From contig JAPLGF010000060.1 of the NCBI GenBank assembly GCA_026390275.1, positions 1 through 16,776 on the forward strand: a DNA stretch of 16,776 nt, written 5' to 3'. The translations under genes and the position numbers were made by a program. Below are positions 7,213-15,157 of this stretch, in pieces (the first letter of the stretch is position 1; each line of letters starts with the position of its first letter). The notes under the pieces are model-generated. The model was not told the origin of the DNA. It worked only from the letters and a program-made list of their open reading frames with translations, and did no database searches. This stretch comes from Candidatus Atribacteria bacterium (GTDB taxonomy: Bacteria > Atribacterota > Atribacteria > Atribacterales > Atribacteraceae).

Positions 7213-8334
7213 ATGAGAAATCATGCTGTCGTGTTTCGCCTGATACGTCTGTTTCTTTGGGTTGTAATATGTGTTATTTTGTTCAGCCCCGGGACATATG
7301 CTGTGGATTTTCTCGAATTGTGCGCTAAGGGGAACCCAGAAGAGATCCAAAAAGCCATCCAGGCCGGAGCCGATGTCAATATTCGAAACGAGAGTGACTG
7401 GAGAACACCACTCATGTACGCCGCGGAGGAGAATAAAAATCCGGAAGTAATCAAAGTTCTCCTCCAGGCCGGAGCCGATGTTTATGCCCGGGATACCAGG
7501 TATAACTGGGATGATGTTTACGAAACGGGAATGACCCCTCTCATGTACGCCGCGCAATCCAATAGCCCTGAAGTAGTACGACTCCTCATCCAAGCTGGCT
7601 CGTTGGTGAATTCCGGAGACGTGGAGACGAGAAAAACCCCCCTCATGTTTGCCGCTTCGGATAACGAAAATTCCGAAGTCCTGCGAGTTCTGCTCCAGGC
7701 CGGGGCCGACGTCGAAGCCCGGGATGAATTCGATCGAACTCCGCTCCATATGATCTACGGAAAAAATCAACTAGAAAAAGTAAAAATCTTCGTCGAAGCC
7801 GGCGTGGATGTGAATGCACAAGATAAAGACGGAGAAACCCCTTTGATACATTTCTCCGATCAGGATTTTAATTGCGTTCAATTTCTTCTTCAAGCCGGTG
7901 CTGATGTCAATGCCAGAAATGATTATGGGGAGAATTCACTTCATGAAGCCGTAACCAGTAGTACCACTGATCCGAAAGTCATACGACTCTTATTGGAAGC
8001 AGGAGTTGATGTTCACAGAAAAAGTAATTCGGGTAGAACACCTTTGCTCGCCATAGCTTACACGAATCCACAAAACGCCCAGGAAGAAATCATTCGCCTT
8101 CTCCTTGATGCCGGTTCGGATATCAACCAGAGCGATAATGATGGAAAGACTCCCCTGGTATATATTGCGGAACATAGTGATAATCCCTCACTCATCAAAA
8201 TCTTTCTTGCCGCCGGAGCCGATGCAAAAATCATTGATAAAAACGGGAAGAAGGCTCTTGACTACGCCCGGGAAAACAAGAAACTCCAAGAAAATAAGGA
8301 AATCATACAAACGCTGGAAAAAATCAGCCAGTAA
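7213..8334 (+). CDS. Exported ankyrin-repeat protein 1
   Basis: This protein has 373 residues from ATG 7213. An in-frame ATG at 7147 exists, but its G-rich upstream tract is only 2-3 nt away. Starting at 7213 gives a clean signal peptide: MRNHAVVFRLIR, a hydrophobic core LFLWVVICVILF, then SPGTYA before the mature chain. About ten ankyrin repeats fill the rest, with TPLMYAA helix starts and LLQAGADV(N) loops. The repeat register is 33-37 residues because many carry an N-x-NPE insert before the second helix (for example NKNPEVIKVLL). No catalytic domain, transmembrane anchor or lipobox is seen. Ankyrin repeats mediate protein-protein contacts; here the signal places them outside the cytoplasm. 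The downstream gene is a paralogue 82 nt away. The partner is unknown. Confidence 0.88.
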   Translation: MRNHAVVFRLIRLFLWVVICVILFSPGTYAVDFLELCAKGNPEEIQKAIQAGADVNIRNESDWRTPLMYAAEENKNPEVIKVLLQAGADVYARDTRYNWDDVYETGMTPLMYAAQSNSPEVVRLLIQAGSLVNSGDVETRKTPLMFAASDNENSEVLRVLLQAGADVEARDEFDRTPLHMIYGKNQLEKVKIFVEAGVDVNAQDKDGETPLIHFSDQDFNCVQFLLQAGADVNARNDYGENSLHEAVTSSTTDPKVIRLLLEAGVDVHRKSNSGRTPLLAIAYTNPQNAQEEIIRLLLDAGSDINQSDNDGKTPLVYIAEHSDNPSLIKIFLAAGADAKIIDKNGKKALDYARENKKLQENKEIIQTLEKISQ

Positions 8335-8416
8335 CCAGATCACCACCCTTGTACCTGTCACGTGGCGTCTGTTCATGGTTTACATTTTTTCGAGGTGTAA
8401 TGGAGGATGAACCTGA

Positions 8417-9877
8417 ATGCGGATGTTTTTCATCCTGGTATTAATAATAAGTACCCTGGTATTTAGTGTCCCTGCCCTGGGCTCGGAGATCTACGATGTG
8501 TGTACTTCGGGGACTCCCCGGGAAATACAAGCTTTTTTTGAACGGGGGGGAGACATTAATAACAGAGATTCCGCTGACTATACCCCAATTATGACTGCTG
8601 CAGAATATAACCTCAACCCGGAGGTGATAAGAGTTCTCTTACGGATAGGAGCAAATATCAATGATAAAGATAAAGAAAAAATGTTAACCACTCTTCATGT
8701 CGCCTCGTCTTTCAACCCCAACCCCGAAGTCGTTCAGACTCTCATCGAAGGTGGGGCAGATATCAATGCCCGTGACAAATATGATTGTACCCCCCTCATG
8801 CTTGCGGCAACAAATTGTCAGATTCCTGGTATCATCACTGCTTTGATCCGTGCGGGAGCGGATGTGAATGCCGGCGACAAGGAATATAACACGACCTCAC
8901 TCATGCGGGCTGCGGCGTATAATCAAAATCCGAAGATCATTTCCACCCTCATCGAACTCGGAGCAAAAGTCGATGCCCCTGATAAGAATGGCATGACCGC
9001 ACTCTTGTATGCCGCAGCCTTTGGAAACCGAAACCCAAAAGTCCTGAAAGCTCTCCTTGACGCTGGAGCAGACGTGAACGCTTCGGTACCAAATGGAGAC
9101 ACGCCCCTCTCTATCGCCATTCAAAAAACCAAGAATCCCCAGATCATCAAAGTCTTGCTCGAATACGGATCGAACACCACCTGGAAGACCGCAACGGGGA
9201 TGAATCTCCTGGATATTGCCCGGGAGAATCCAGCATTACAGGATACTTATACCCTGCAACTCCTGGAAGATGCCATGAGTAGACACATGACTTTCCAACC
9301 AACACCCACCTTCCCACCCTCGGTTTCACCCACTCCTCTCCCCCAGGTGAATGAGTTCCGAGATCCTCAAGGACGATTTACGGTTCGTATCCCCGCCGGG
9401 ATAACCAAAGGGAGAGAGTGGCCCAACATTGTGGAATATGATACTCCCCACGGTGGCAAGCTATATCTCCTGGTCAGTGACCTTCCCCAAACGATGAACC
9501 TGTTTTTCGAAGACCTCAAGAAAAAGCAGGGATTGCTCCAGGGACAGCCAGTCGTCTTTCAATCCCACGGTGTTTTCGGAACCATGGAAGTCTACACCAT
9601 GGTGGGGAGTTTCCAGGAAAGCGACGGGAAAAATTACGTGAGCTTCCTCGTCACCTACGGGCATCCGGAGTTCACCCAGGTGATCATTGTCCCACTCGAG
9701 TTCTATACCCAAGTCCAGGAGTGGCTCACTGCCCTTGTCACCGACGTTGAGTTCAACATAACACTTCCCAGTCCCACTATTATTACCCCTACTCCCCTTT
9801 CCACCATCCCACCTTTTCCCTCCCCCTCTCCATTACCCACGCCCACCCCATCCGAGACACTCCCCCCTCTCGATTAA
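8417..9877 (+). CDS. Exported ankyrin-repeat protein 2 with extra C-terminal domain and Pro-rich linkers
   Basis: This 486-residue protein starts at ATG 8417 with a GGAGG site 10 nt upstream. A signal peptide is evident: MRMFFILVLIISTLVFSVPA, with cleavage near LGS. Residues about 24-285 form roughly eight ankyrin repeats with the same N-x-NPE variant as the preceding paralogue. A Pro/Thr/Ser linker follows (about 290-315, QPTPTFPPSVSPTPLPQ). Next is a globular domain of about 130 residues beginning FRDPQGRFTVRIPAG and ending near ALVTDVEFNITL. It resembles small periplasmic domains of the DcrB/PsbP-like sort in its opening strand, but I do not claim a family. The chain ends in a second Pro/Ser/Thr-rich tail (about 450-486). 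No membrane anchor is seen. This suggests a secreted or periplasmic scaffold whose repeats and C-terminal domain are held apart by flexible linkers. Confidence 0.88.
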   Translation: MRMFFILVLIISTLVFSVPALGSEIYDVCTSGTPREIQAFFERGGDINNRDSADYTPIMTAAEYNLNPEVIRVLLRIGANINDKDKEKMLTTLHVASSFNPNPEVVQTLIEGGADINARDKYDCTPLMLAATNCQIPGIITALIRAGADVNAGDKEYNTTSLMRAAAYNQNPKIISTLIELGAKVDAPDKNGMTALLYAAAFGNRNPKVLKALLDAGADVNASVPNGDTPLSIAIQKTKNPQIIKVLLEYGSNTTWKTATGMNLLDIARENPALQDTYTLQLLEDAMSRHMTFQPTPTFPPSVSPTPLPQVNEFRDPQGRFTVRIPAGITKGREWPNIVEYDTPHGGKLYLLVSDLPQTMNLFFEDLKKKQGLLQGQPVVFQSHGVFGTMEVYTMVGSFQESDGKNYVSFLVTYGHPEFTQVIIVPLEFYTQVQEWLTALVTDVEFNITLPSPTIITPTPLSTIPPFPSPSPLPTPTPSETLPPLD

Positions 9878-9885
9878 GGTGAGCG

Positions 9886-9913
9886 TAACTTAACGGTGCC
9901 TGGCACCAAGTTA
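9886..9913. repeat. Nested inverted repeat centred on GGTGCCTGGCACC
   Basis: The inner arms GGTGCC (9895-9900) and GGCACC (9902-9907) are perfect around one base. The outer arms TAACTT (9886-9891) and AAGTTA (9908-9913) are also perfect, separated from the inner left arm by AAC. A related fragment, GTGCCAGG, occurs about 40 nt downstream. The form resembles REP-like dispersed intergenic palindromes, but only one copy is in this window, so that is inference. Confidence 0.45.
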
Positions 9914-10083
9914 TCAAGTTATGATCTATGATGGGTTTACAATAGTGCCAGGATGCGTATTTCGTCGACTCATCGTTCGGGGTGGAGATCAGGAAATGAG
10001 ACCTGAAAATCAAGGTACTCTGGCTCCATCAACTCTCATCTGTAACCTGGATGGTCAAAGTCAAGTCCATTATTGGCAAAAAG

Positions 10084-10123
10084 AAAAAACACGGAACCTG
10101 AGCAAAATGGTTCCGTGTTTTTT
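10084..10123. terminator. Bidirectional intrinsic terminator
   Basis: AAAAAACACGGAACC (10084-10098) pairs perfectly with GGTTCCGTGTTTTTT (10109-10123) across a 10-nt loop, giving a 15-bp stem with a T-run on either strand. It stands between convergent genes, 23 nt after the stop of the - strand binding-protein gene, and can end transcripts from both sides. Confidence 0.9.
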
Positions 10124-10146
10124 CTCAACCAAATAATAATTTCTCT

Positions 10147-11268
10147 TTATTTAAATGGTGCATTAATAAGATCAACCAAGTCCTTTCTGGAAAGTAATTC
10201 ATTAAATAGTTTTTCAGATTCTCCGTAATATTCTTCTGAAGATATTGGTTTATCGAGATCTCCTTGTTCAAGAGCCATTTTCATGTAGTACTCGACTGGA
10301 AGCTTCCAATATAATGGACTTTGATTGTTATAGAAACCATCTTTTGCTTCGTCAATTGATAGAAAATCATCGTAGACGGTTTGGAATTCAATATATTGGT
10401 CGACTGGGAAATCTCCTCCTGTCATTCTGCTCAACGCTTTTGCCGCTTGAACTGCTATTTTCATTGGCTGCTCATTAAACAACTTAATGGCCCGGTATAA
10501 GGTTGCGATTGTTCTGAGTGCCGTCTCACGCTCATCTTTTATAAATTTATCGGTGGAAACCATCGTATCATACCATAATCCACCAGGTCCTAGTATTTCT
10601 GACCCTCCAACATTAACAAATTGATCAGACATTTTCAAAAGTCTCTGCTCCTGCGGTAGACTTCCGATGTAGAAATCACCGGAACCTTTGATAAAAGCAG
10701 TGGCGGCTTTTTGATCGTCTGCAAATTGGAGAAATTTAATATCCTCGGCTTTTAACCCCACCTGAGCTATTGCATCCAAAATCAAAGGTTTTCTCTGTGG
10801 TATTATTGCAAACTCTTTACCTTTGAATTCATTTAATTGGAACTCTTTTGCCTTACTCTGATCCATTTCTTTCAAAAGTTCGGAAAAAGGTTTCGTCTTA
10901 TCTTTTCTACCTACAAAAATAAACCCTTTAAAAAATCCTACAGTGGAAAAGTTCTTAATTTGTGGAGCACCCTTCAGGGCCACAAGATGCTCAGCGATAC
11001 AATTACCCGATATATCAATATCACCATGTATCATAGCTTGAACAGCTGGAAGAGTGGCTGTAAATTCTTTAATATCAAAATCCAGTCCAAACTCTTTATC
11101 GATACCCAAGCTATGTGCGGCAAAAAAGATCATATACATGGAATAAGGAGGAACTCCAATACGTACTTTTTTGAGTTCCTTTTGTTCTTCTGCTCCCACT
11201 GTAAATGTGGTTAAAATTAGTATGGAAACGATTAGCATCATTAATACTGACGTCTTATTCAATTTCAT
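10147..11268 (-). CDS. ABC transporter substrate-binding protein A (NMT1/TauA-like)
   Basis: This extracytoplasmic binding protein (373 residues) belongs to the NMT1/TauA/SsuA class, which captures small organic ligands such as sulfonates, pyrimidine precursors or aromatic acids. The signal peptide is MKLNKTSVLMMLIVSILILT, then TFTVGA before EEQ; no lipobox Cys. The mature chain opens with KKVRIGVPPY, the usual first strand. QFADDQKAATAFI and GDFYIGSLPQE are shared almost exactly with the paralogue encoded at 13818-14975, and GPGGLWYD corresponds to its GPASLFYG. I chose ATG 11268 because a TTG at 11283 would make the GGGGGA ribosome-binding site coding and add a non-signal leader. It is the last gene before the terminator and follows amidohydrolase A after 144 nt. 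It has no permease of its own nearby and may share the one at the far end of the locus. Ligand unknown. Confidence 0.88.
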   Translation of the reverse strand: MKLNKTSVLMMLIVSILILTTFTVGAEEQKELKKVRIGVPPYSMYMIFFAAHSLGIDKEFGLDFDIKEFTATLPAVQAMIHGDIDISGNCIAEHLVALKGAPQIKNFSTVGFFKGFIFVGRKDKTKPFSELLKEMDQSKAKEFQLNEFKGKEFAIIPQRKPLILDAIAQVGLKAEDIKFLQFADDQKAATAFIKGSGDFYIGSLPQEQRLLKMSDQFVNVGGSEILGPGGLWYDTMVSTDKFIKDERETALRTIATLYRAIKLFNEQPMKIAVQAAKALSRMTGGDFPVDQYIEFQTVYDDFLSIDEAKDGFYNNQSPLYWKLPVEYYMKMALEQGDLDKPISSEEYYGESEKLFNELLSRKDLVDLINAPFK

Positions 11269-11380
11269 AGTATTTCCCCCCAAAATAATTTTTCAATATC
11301 ATTCAAAATATTAAATACATTTCTTTACAGCCATTAATATTATTGTTTTACTGTTTGCCTTTATAGATCGAAGTAATGAA

Positions 11381-11390
11381 CCACCTCCTT
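11381..11390 (-). promoter_or_regulatory. Orphan Shine-Dalgarno-like element in leader of binding protein A
   Basis: On the - strand the bases read AAGGAGGTGG, a near-perfect anti-16S match, yet no ATG, GTG or TTG lies 5-12 nt downstream. The real start codon is 112 nt on and has its own site. The same ten bases occur at a matching distance before the paralogous gene. It may be a mRNA 5'-stabilising ribosome-binding (STAB-SD-like) element; this is inference. The rest of 11269-11412 is AT-rich with no further signal seen. Confidence 0.4.
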
Positions 11391-11412
11391 TTATAAAAAT
11401 ATTCCTTCATAA

Positions 11413-12318
11413 TCAATTTTCTACCGAGATATGGTAGAGACGAGCTGCGTTCTTCCACAGAAATCCATCAATTTCTTCCTGGGTAAAGAGAGGCCAACCA
11501 CAACTCTTACAAATTTCATTGATACCAGTTTTTACAAAGTTAATCCACCGTTTGAAATCATTAGCTGGGTTGGCTGAATAGAGGTCATAACTGTACGCCA
11601 CATAGTCGGATGCATACATCACTCGATCTAAAACCCCGTATTGTTTCGCAAGAACTAAATTCCATGTAACCCAAATCTGTCTTTCGTAAGTCATAGCAAG
11701 ATCAGTCCAGAGATTTTTATCGTTGGTCATAAGAACAAAAAGATGTTCACTCCAGGGATAACCTAAATGTTCAACAATGAAAGTAAGGTTTGGGAAATCG
11801 ATGATGATGTCATTGAGGTTGAACATTGAGGCATATTTGGTGGGAGCTAGTATTGCTGGACCCATTTGCGCGGAATGATGGAACTGGACCACCACTCCCT
11901 TTTCCTGTGCGAATTCATAAAACGGGTAAACAGTTTTATCATTCGAATGAAACTGTCCATAGGGAGGGGTCATCAAGACCCCTCTAAAACCATATTCATT
12001 TACTGCTTTTTGGAAGTATTCAAAATTGGCCTTATGAAAACGGTTTGCCTCGTCGATAGGTTCAACACTGGCCAGGGGTATAAAAAAGTCAGGATATCTT
12101 TTATACGCTTCCAGCAAATACTCTTCACCGAACGTGGTTTTCCATATTCTGGTCATATCCTGACCCATGGCCACGGCTTTTTTGACCCCGGCCTCTTTCA
12201 TCCACCCCACAAGTTGATCTAGCGGTGTATCCTCGGGAACTTTCATTCCTAATCTCTCATAAGTAACCTTATCAAAATTTTTCTTTCGAATTAAATGCAT
12301 ATGGGAATCAATAATCAT
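11413..12318 (-). CDS. Amidohydrolase family protein A (Amidohydro_2, metal-dependent TIM barrel)
   Basis: This 301-residue enzyme belongs to the Amidohydro_2 group, which includes hydrolases, lactonases and non-oxidative decarboxylases such as ACMSD and gamma-resorcylate decarboxylase. Likely metal and active-site residues are visible. They are His6 and His8 in DSHMH at the first strand, His147/His148 in QFHHSA, His184 in VEHLGYPW, and Asp238 in YASDYV at the last strand. It has no signal peptide, so it is cytoplasmic. The start ATG follows AGGAG with 10-nt spacing. It is about 71% identical, without gaps, to the protein encoded at 15158-16051 (211 of 297 positions by hand). It lies 45 nt after the larger amidohydrolase gene and upstream of a binding-protein gene, implying that it acts on the imported ligand. 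The reaction is not deducible. Confidence 0.9.
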   Translation of the reverse strand: MIIDSHMHLIRKKNFDKVTYERLGMKVPEDTPLDQLVGWMKEAGVKKAVAMGQDMTRIWKTTFGEEYLLEAYKRYPDFFIPLASVEPIDEANRFHKANFEYFQKAVNEYGFRGVLMTPPYGQFHSNDKTVYPFYEFAQEKGVVVQFHHSAQMGPAILAPTKYASMFNLNDIIIDFPNLTFIVEHLGYPWSEHLFVLMTNDKNLWTDLAMTYERQIWVTWNLVLAKQYGVLDRVMYASDYVAYSYDLYSANPANDFKRWINFVKTGINEICKSCGWPLFTQEEIDGFLWKNAARLYHISVEN

Positions 12319-12363
12319 ATTTCAGGTCTCCTTTTTTATATTATTAAAAACATATAAATTCAT

Positions 12364-13665
12364 TTAAAAAGTGATCCCGAGATTAAATAACTTCCATGGA
12401 TTTTCATAAAACAACATCCGGGCAACCGTTATCGCCCGGTCGATGTCGAAAAGGCCAGTTTCAACTTTCTGAGCCAGAACTTTGCAGACATTGATTCGGG
12501 CAAGGAGCTGAGCTCCAAAGACTCCATCAACAAAAAGATAATCGCCGCCAAAGGCGCTAATTTTGTTATACGGGACTGCTTCCAACCATTCAGATAAGGC
12601 GTTGATACTCGCTACCGGGGAGACGATGTGAGCCCAGCACATATCAATGAAAACATTGGGAAAATTCTTAGCCAGTACTGAAACCACCTGCTGGTAAGGA
12701 TAGCCAATATGGAAAATATCAAAATTAATATCCGGATATTCCAAAAATAAATTATTAAGCAACTCAGGATTACTGTTGGCGATTTGATTCCCATTTCCTT
12801 CTTGAATTCCGGTGTGAACCTGGAATGTGAGATGGCTCCGGTTTGCCTGTCCGAGAATAAAATGCATCATATAATCCTGAAATTTTTTCCCCAGACGGTA
12901 AACTGGTTTTTCCCATTCCGGATAGTTCTTGATTGTAAATATTTCATTGAATTCACTTTCTGCTTCGGATTTGGTAAAACGCTCGAATCGAAGTGATCGT
13001 CGGTATGCTAAATGCGTTTTCAATGCCACCGCTCCCTTATCGAGAGCGTAATGGAACATCCTTTCACAAGCTTCCAACCAGTTATCAAAAGAACAGATCC
13101 GAATTCCTGTCTGCTGCTCCACATAATGTATGATTTCCCATGAATCTAATAATATAAAATCATCTAAAAGAAAAACGCTCCGGAAATAATTCCGATCACA
13201 ATCAAGATTTGCATTTTTTCCATAAAATAAATTATTATCTAACAGGCTGATCTTTATCTTTGATTTTTCTTTTAAGACATACTCATAGTGACCAGGTCGA
13301 AGGGATGCCAAGAAGCATCGATTCAGCTCATCGACGGTCGATGTACAAATGGAATCTATTCCATACAATGCCTTAACCGATAAATCGAGTGCCTGGCCAT
13401 ATCCGGTGTATCGTGTATATTCCCAGTAAGGTTTAACTATTTCCCACCGGTCCATCAGGGGAATGCTCAGATCGTCAATTTTGTGGAACTCAGTTGCCCT
13501 TAAACCTGCTGAAATCAGATCGGATTTCAAATAATGGGATAAATACTCTTTTAAAAAATCACTTTCCCGAATTCTAACTTCTTCTGAATACGGTAAATGT
13601 TCATGAGTATCAATAATTTCGATATTTTGAACTTGACCAAAAATTTCTTGGAAAACTGGATTCAT
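12364..13665 (-). CDS. Larger divergent amidohydrolase family protein
   Basis: This is a 433-residue metal-dependent amidohydrolase-superfamily protein. Visible marks are IIDTHEHLP with His21 and His23, QVHTGIQEGNGNQ around strand five, FDIFHIGYPY, and AFGGDYLF with the terminal Asp. Blocks such as WAHIVSPVASINALSEWL and VPYNKISAFGGDY recall the FluG N-terminal-type amidohydrolases, which are distantly related to uronate isomerases. ALKTHLAYRRS carries a Lys near strand four that could be a metal-bridging residue; this is speculative. I start at ATG 13665, seven bases after GGAGG; an in-frame ATG at 13680 precedes that site and would place it inside the coding region. It is longer than, and not obviously alignable outside the metal motifs with, the two short amidohydrolases nearby. 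It stands first after the hairpin at 13749-13793 and probably shares a transcript with amidohydrolase A. Cytoplasmic; substrate unknown. Confidence 0.85.
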   Translation of the reverse strand: MNPVFQEIFGQVQNIEIIDTHEHLPYSEEVRIRESDFLKEYLSHYLKSDLISAGLRATEFHKIDDLSIPLMDRWEIVKPYWEYTRYTGYGQALDLSVKALYGIDSICTSTVDELNRCFLASLRPGHYEYVLKEKSKIKISLLDNNLFYGKNANLDCDRNYFRSVFLLDDFILLDSWEIIHYVEQQTGIRICSFDNWLEACERMFHYALDKGAVALKTHLAYRRSLRFERFTKSEAESEFNEIFTIKNYPEWEKPVYRLGKKFQDYMMHFILGQANRSHLTFQVHTGIQEGNGNQIANSNPELLNNLFLEYPDINFDIFHIGYPYQQVVSVLAKNFPNVFIDMCWAHIVSPVASINALSEWLEAVPYNKISAFGGDYLFVDGVFGAQLLARINVCKVLAQKVETGLFDIDRAITVARMLFYENPWKLFNLGITF

Positions 13666-13748
13666 TATGAGCCTCCGCATTAATTAAAATACTTCTTTCA
13701 TAGTATCCACCATGTACCTCACAGACAAACAACCAAAAAAGATTGTAT

Positions 13749-13793
13749 TACGCCTTCATGCACCAAGAGACCTATAAAATACATGAAGGCGTA
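13749..13793 (-). terminator. Intrinsic terminator after binding protein B
   Basis: TACGCCTTCATG (13749-13760) and CATGAAGGCGTA (13782-13793) form a perfect 12-bp stem with a 21-nt loop. On the - strand, six T residues follow at 13740-13735. It lies 24 nt beyond the stop of binding protein B and separates the two halves of the locus. The large loop is unusual, so attenuation or a protein-binding hairpin is possible. No promoter for the next gene is clear in 13666-13748. Confidence 0.65.
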
Positions 13794-13817
13794 TTCATTG
13801 ATTGTGGTTTTGTACTA

Positions 13818-14975
13818 TTATTTCTTCCGTGAAAGCGGAGTGAGAGGCTGATTGATGAAATCCATCAGGTCTTTCCGCTGAGTGAGATCGGCATAAGTTT
13901 TTTCCCACAAGAAATAGTGGGTTAAGTCGTATTCTTGATCCAGGTGGCCAAGCCCGACTTCAACTTTCATCTGATAATCGCCGGTAATTTTCCAATAGAG
14001 CTTGCTTTGAGGATTTAAAGATACTTCCCAGGCCCTTTCATAAGTGAAGATTTCTTCATACTTTTTCTCAGTGTTGAACATATCTTCATCCGGCATGGTC
14101 CCGGCAGTTCGTTTGTTCAATTCTTCCTTCATGAGTTGAATGTAAATGTTATGAACATCATTATTTTTTACAGCATCCTGGAGATATTTTGCTCCCCGGT
14201 AAAAAGCAGCCATGACCCGGAGGATAACATCATTATTTTCTTTTAAATATTTTTCAGTTGTTAAAATGCCACCATAGAATAGCGAAGCCGGGCCCATGAT
14301 CTCAGTATTGCCTCCCATATTAATGAATTTATCCGGCATACTGAGCATCTTAATTTCTTGAGGCAGGCTCCCTAAATAAAAATCTCCCACCCCACTGATA
14401 AAGGCAGAAGCGGCTTTTTGATCATCTGCAAATTGAACGTATTCAATGTCTTCCAACTTTAGACCCACTTGTTGTAAGGCATCTGAAATAACACCAGCAA
14501 AAAATGGAGCGGCAACAAATTTTCGACCCTTTAGACTATTCAATATGAATTTCTTCGCTTCATCAGGATTTCCTTTATCAGCAAGTACTTCTTCATAAGA
14601 CTTATCGCTACCCTTCCGACCGATGAGGATAAAACCCTTAAACAGGTTGTTGGTACCGAAGGTCCTCACCTCGGGAGAATTTTTTAGTTTGGCGATATGC
14701 ACCGACATGTCCTCATTCAACATGTCAACGTCCCCTCGAATTAGAATCTGGAAGGTGTTAGCACTGGAGGGGAAATCAACCAGATCAAAGTCGACCCCAA
14801 CCTCATGATCTATGCCGGTTTCATGAATAACTGGGAACATCATGGAGAAAGCATATGGTGTAATCCCCACTCTGACCTTCTTCAGAGTCTGTTCTTCACC
14901 CCAGGCCATAGCGGACAAAATAAACAGAACGAGAGAAAAAACCAAAATAGAGGACAATAACCTTCTAAGGAACAT
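13818..14975 (-). CDS. ABC transporter substrate-binding protein B (NMT1/TauA-like)
   Basis: This 385-residue exported binding protein is paralogous to the one encoded at 10147-11268. The signal peptide is MFLRRLLSSILVFSLVLFIL, then SAMAWG before EEQ. The mature chain starts KKVRVGITPYAF. Conserved blocks QFADDQKAASAFI and GDFYLGSLPQE match the paralogue, while the first 90 mature residues agree at only about 38 positions. Differences fall in segments such as RGDVDMLNEDMSVHI, expected to line the ligand cleft, so the ligand may differ. I use ATG 14975: an upstream GTG (14996) would make the GGAGG site coding. It lies 182 nt after amidohydrolase B and ahead of a terminator. With the permease and hydrolase upstream it forms an uptake-plus-processing unit. 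A terminal RKK-rich tail extends it slightly beyond its paralogue. Confidence 0.88.
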   Translation of the reverse strand: MFLRRLLSSILVFSLVLFILSAMAWGEEQTLKKVRVGITPYAFSMMFPVIHETGIDHEVGVDFDLVDFPSSANTFQILIRGDVDMLNEDMSVHIAKLKNSPEVRTFGTNNLFKGFILIGRKGSDKSYEEVLADKGNPDEAKKFILNSLKGRKFVAAPFFAGVISDALQQVGLKLEDIEYVQFADDQKAASAFISGVGDFYLGSLPQEIKMLSMPDKFINMGGNTEIMGPASLFYGGILTTEKYLKENNDVILRVMAAFYRGAKYLQDAVKNNDVHNIYIQLMKEELNKRTAGTMPDEDMFNTEKKYEEIFTYERAWEVSLNPQSKLYWKITGDYQMKVEVGLGHLDQEYDLTHYFLWEKTYADLTQRKDLMDFINQPLTPLSRKK

Positions 14976-15093
14976 ACAATTTCCCTCCTCACGCACAACC
15001 TATTAAAAAGTTTTACGGTTGATTCTCAGTAAGAAATATTGACATATAAAAACACTCATTTTATCTAAAATTTCCTTTAATTTTCTTTGTTCT

Positions 15094-15103
15094 CCACCTC
15101 CTT
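15094..15103 (-). promoter_or_regulatory. Orphan Shine-Dalgarno-like element in leader of binding protein B
   Basis: The - strand reads AAGGAGGTGG, identical to the element before binding protein A, here 118 nt upstream of the start codon and 54 nt after the amidohydrolase B stop. No usable start codon follows at ribosome-binding distance. The surrounding leader (14976-15157) is otherwise AT-rich and not similar to the other leader by eye, which makes the retained ten bases more notable. Confidence 0.4.
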
Positions 15104-15157
15104 GTTCTGCCCCCACCCGGTAATAATTTCTAAAAAAATGGGGATAGAATTGAATGG

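Larger units (their letters stand above)
9878..10146. other. Convergent intergenic region, 269 bp
   Basis: This gap separates the + strand ankyrin genes from the - strand transport locus. It holds an interrupted palindrome (9886-9913) and a bidirectional terminator (10084-10123). The middle part, 9914-10080, shows nothing I can identify; short open frames there have no ribosome-binding site or recognisable protein. Confidence 0.7.

Noticed and set aside
7200..9200. Repeated CAGGCCGGAGCCGATGT-like segments, considered as a DNA repeat or CRISPR
   Set aside because: They encode the QAGADV loop of ankyrin repeats at about 100-bp spacing and diverge between copies; no CRISPR-like spacer structure.
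9921..10136. Possible small + strand gene in the convergent gap
   Set aside because: It has no ribosome-binding site or recognisable composition, and it reads through the terminator hairpin.
15005..15064. Short - strand leader peptide of about 18 codons before binding protein B
   Set aside because: Its ribosome-binding site is weak and distant, and no counterpart appears before binding protein A.
15039..15067. TTGACA with 17-nt spacing to TATCTA on the + strand, possible antisense promoter
   Set aside because: The -10 element matches poorly, the region is AT-rich, and no + strand gene follows.
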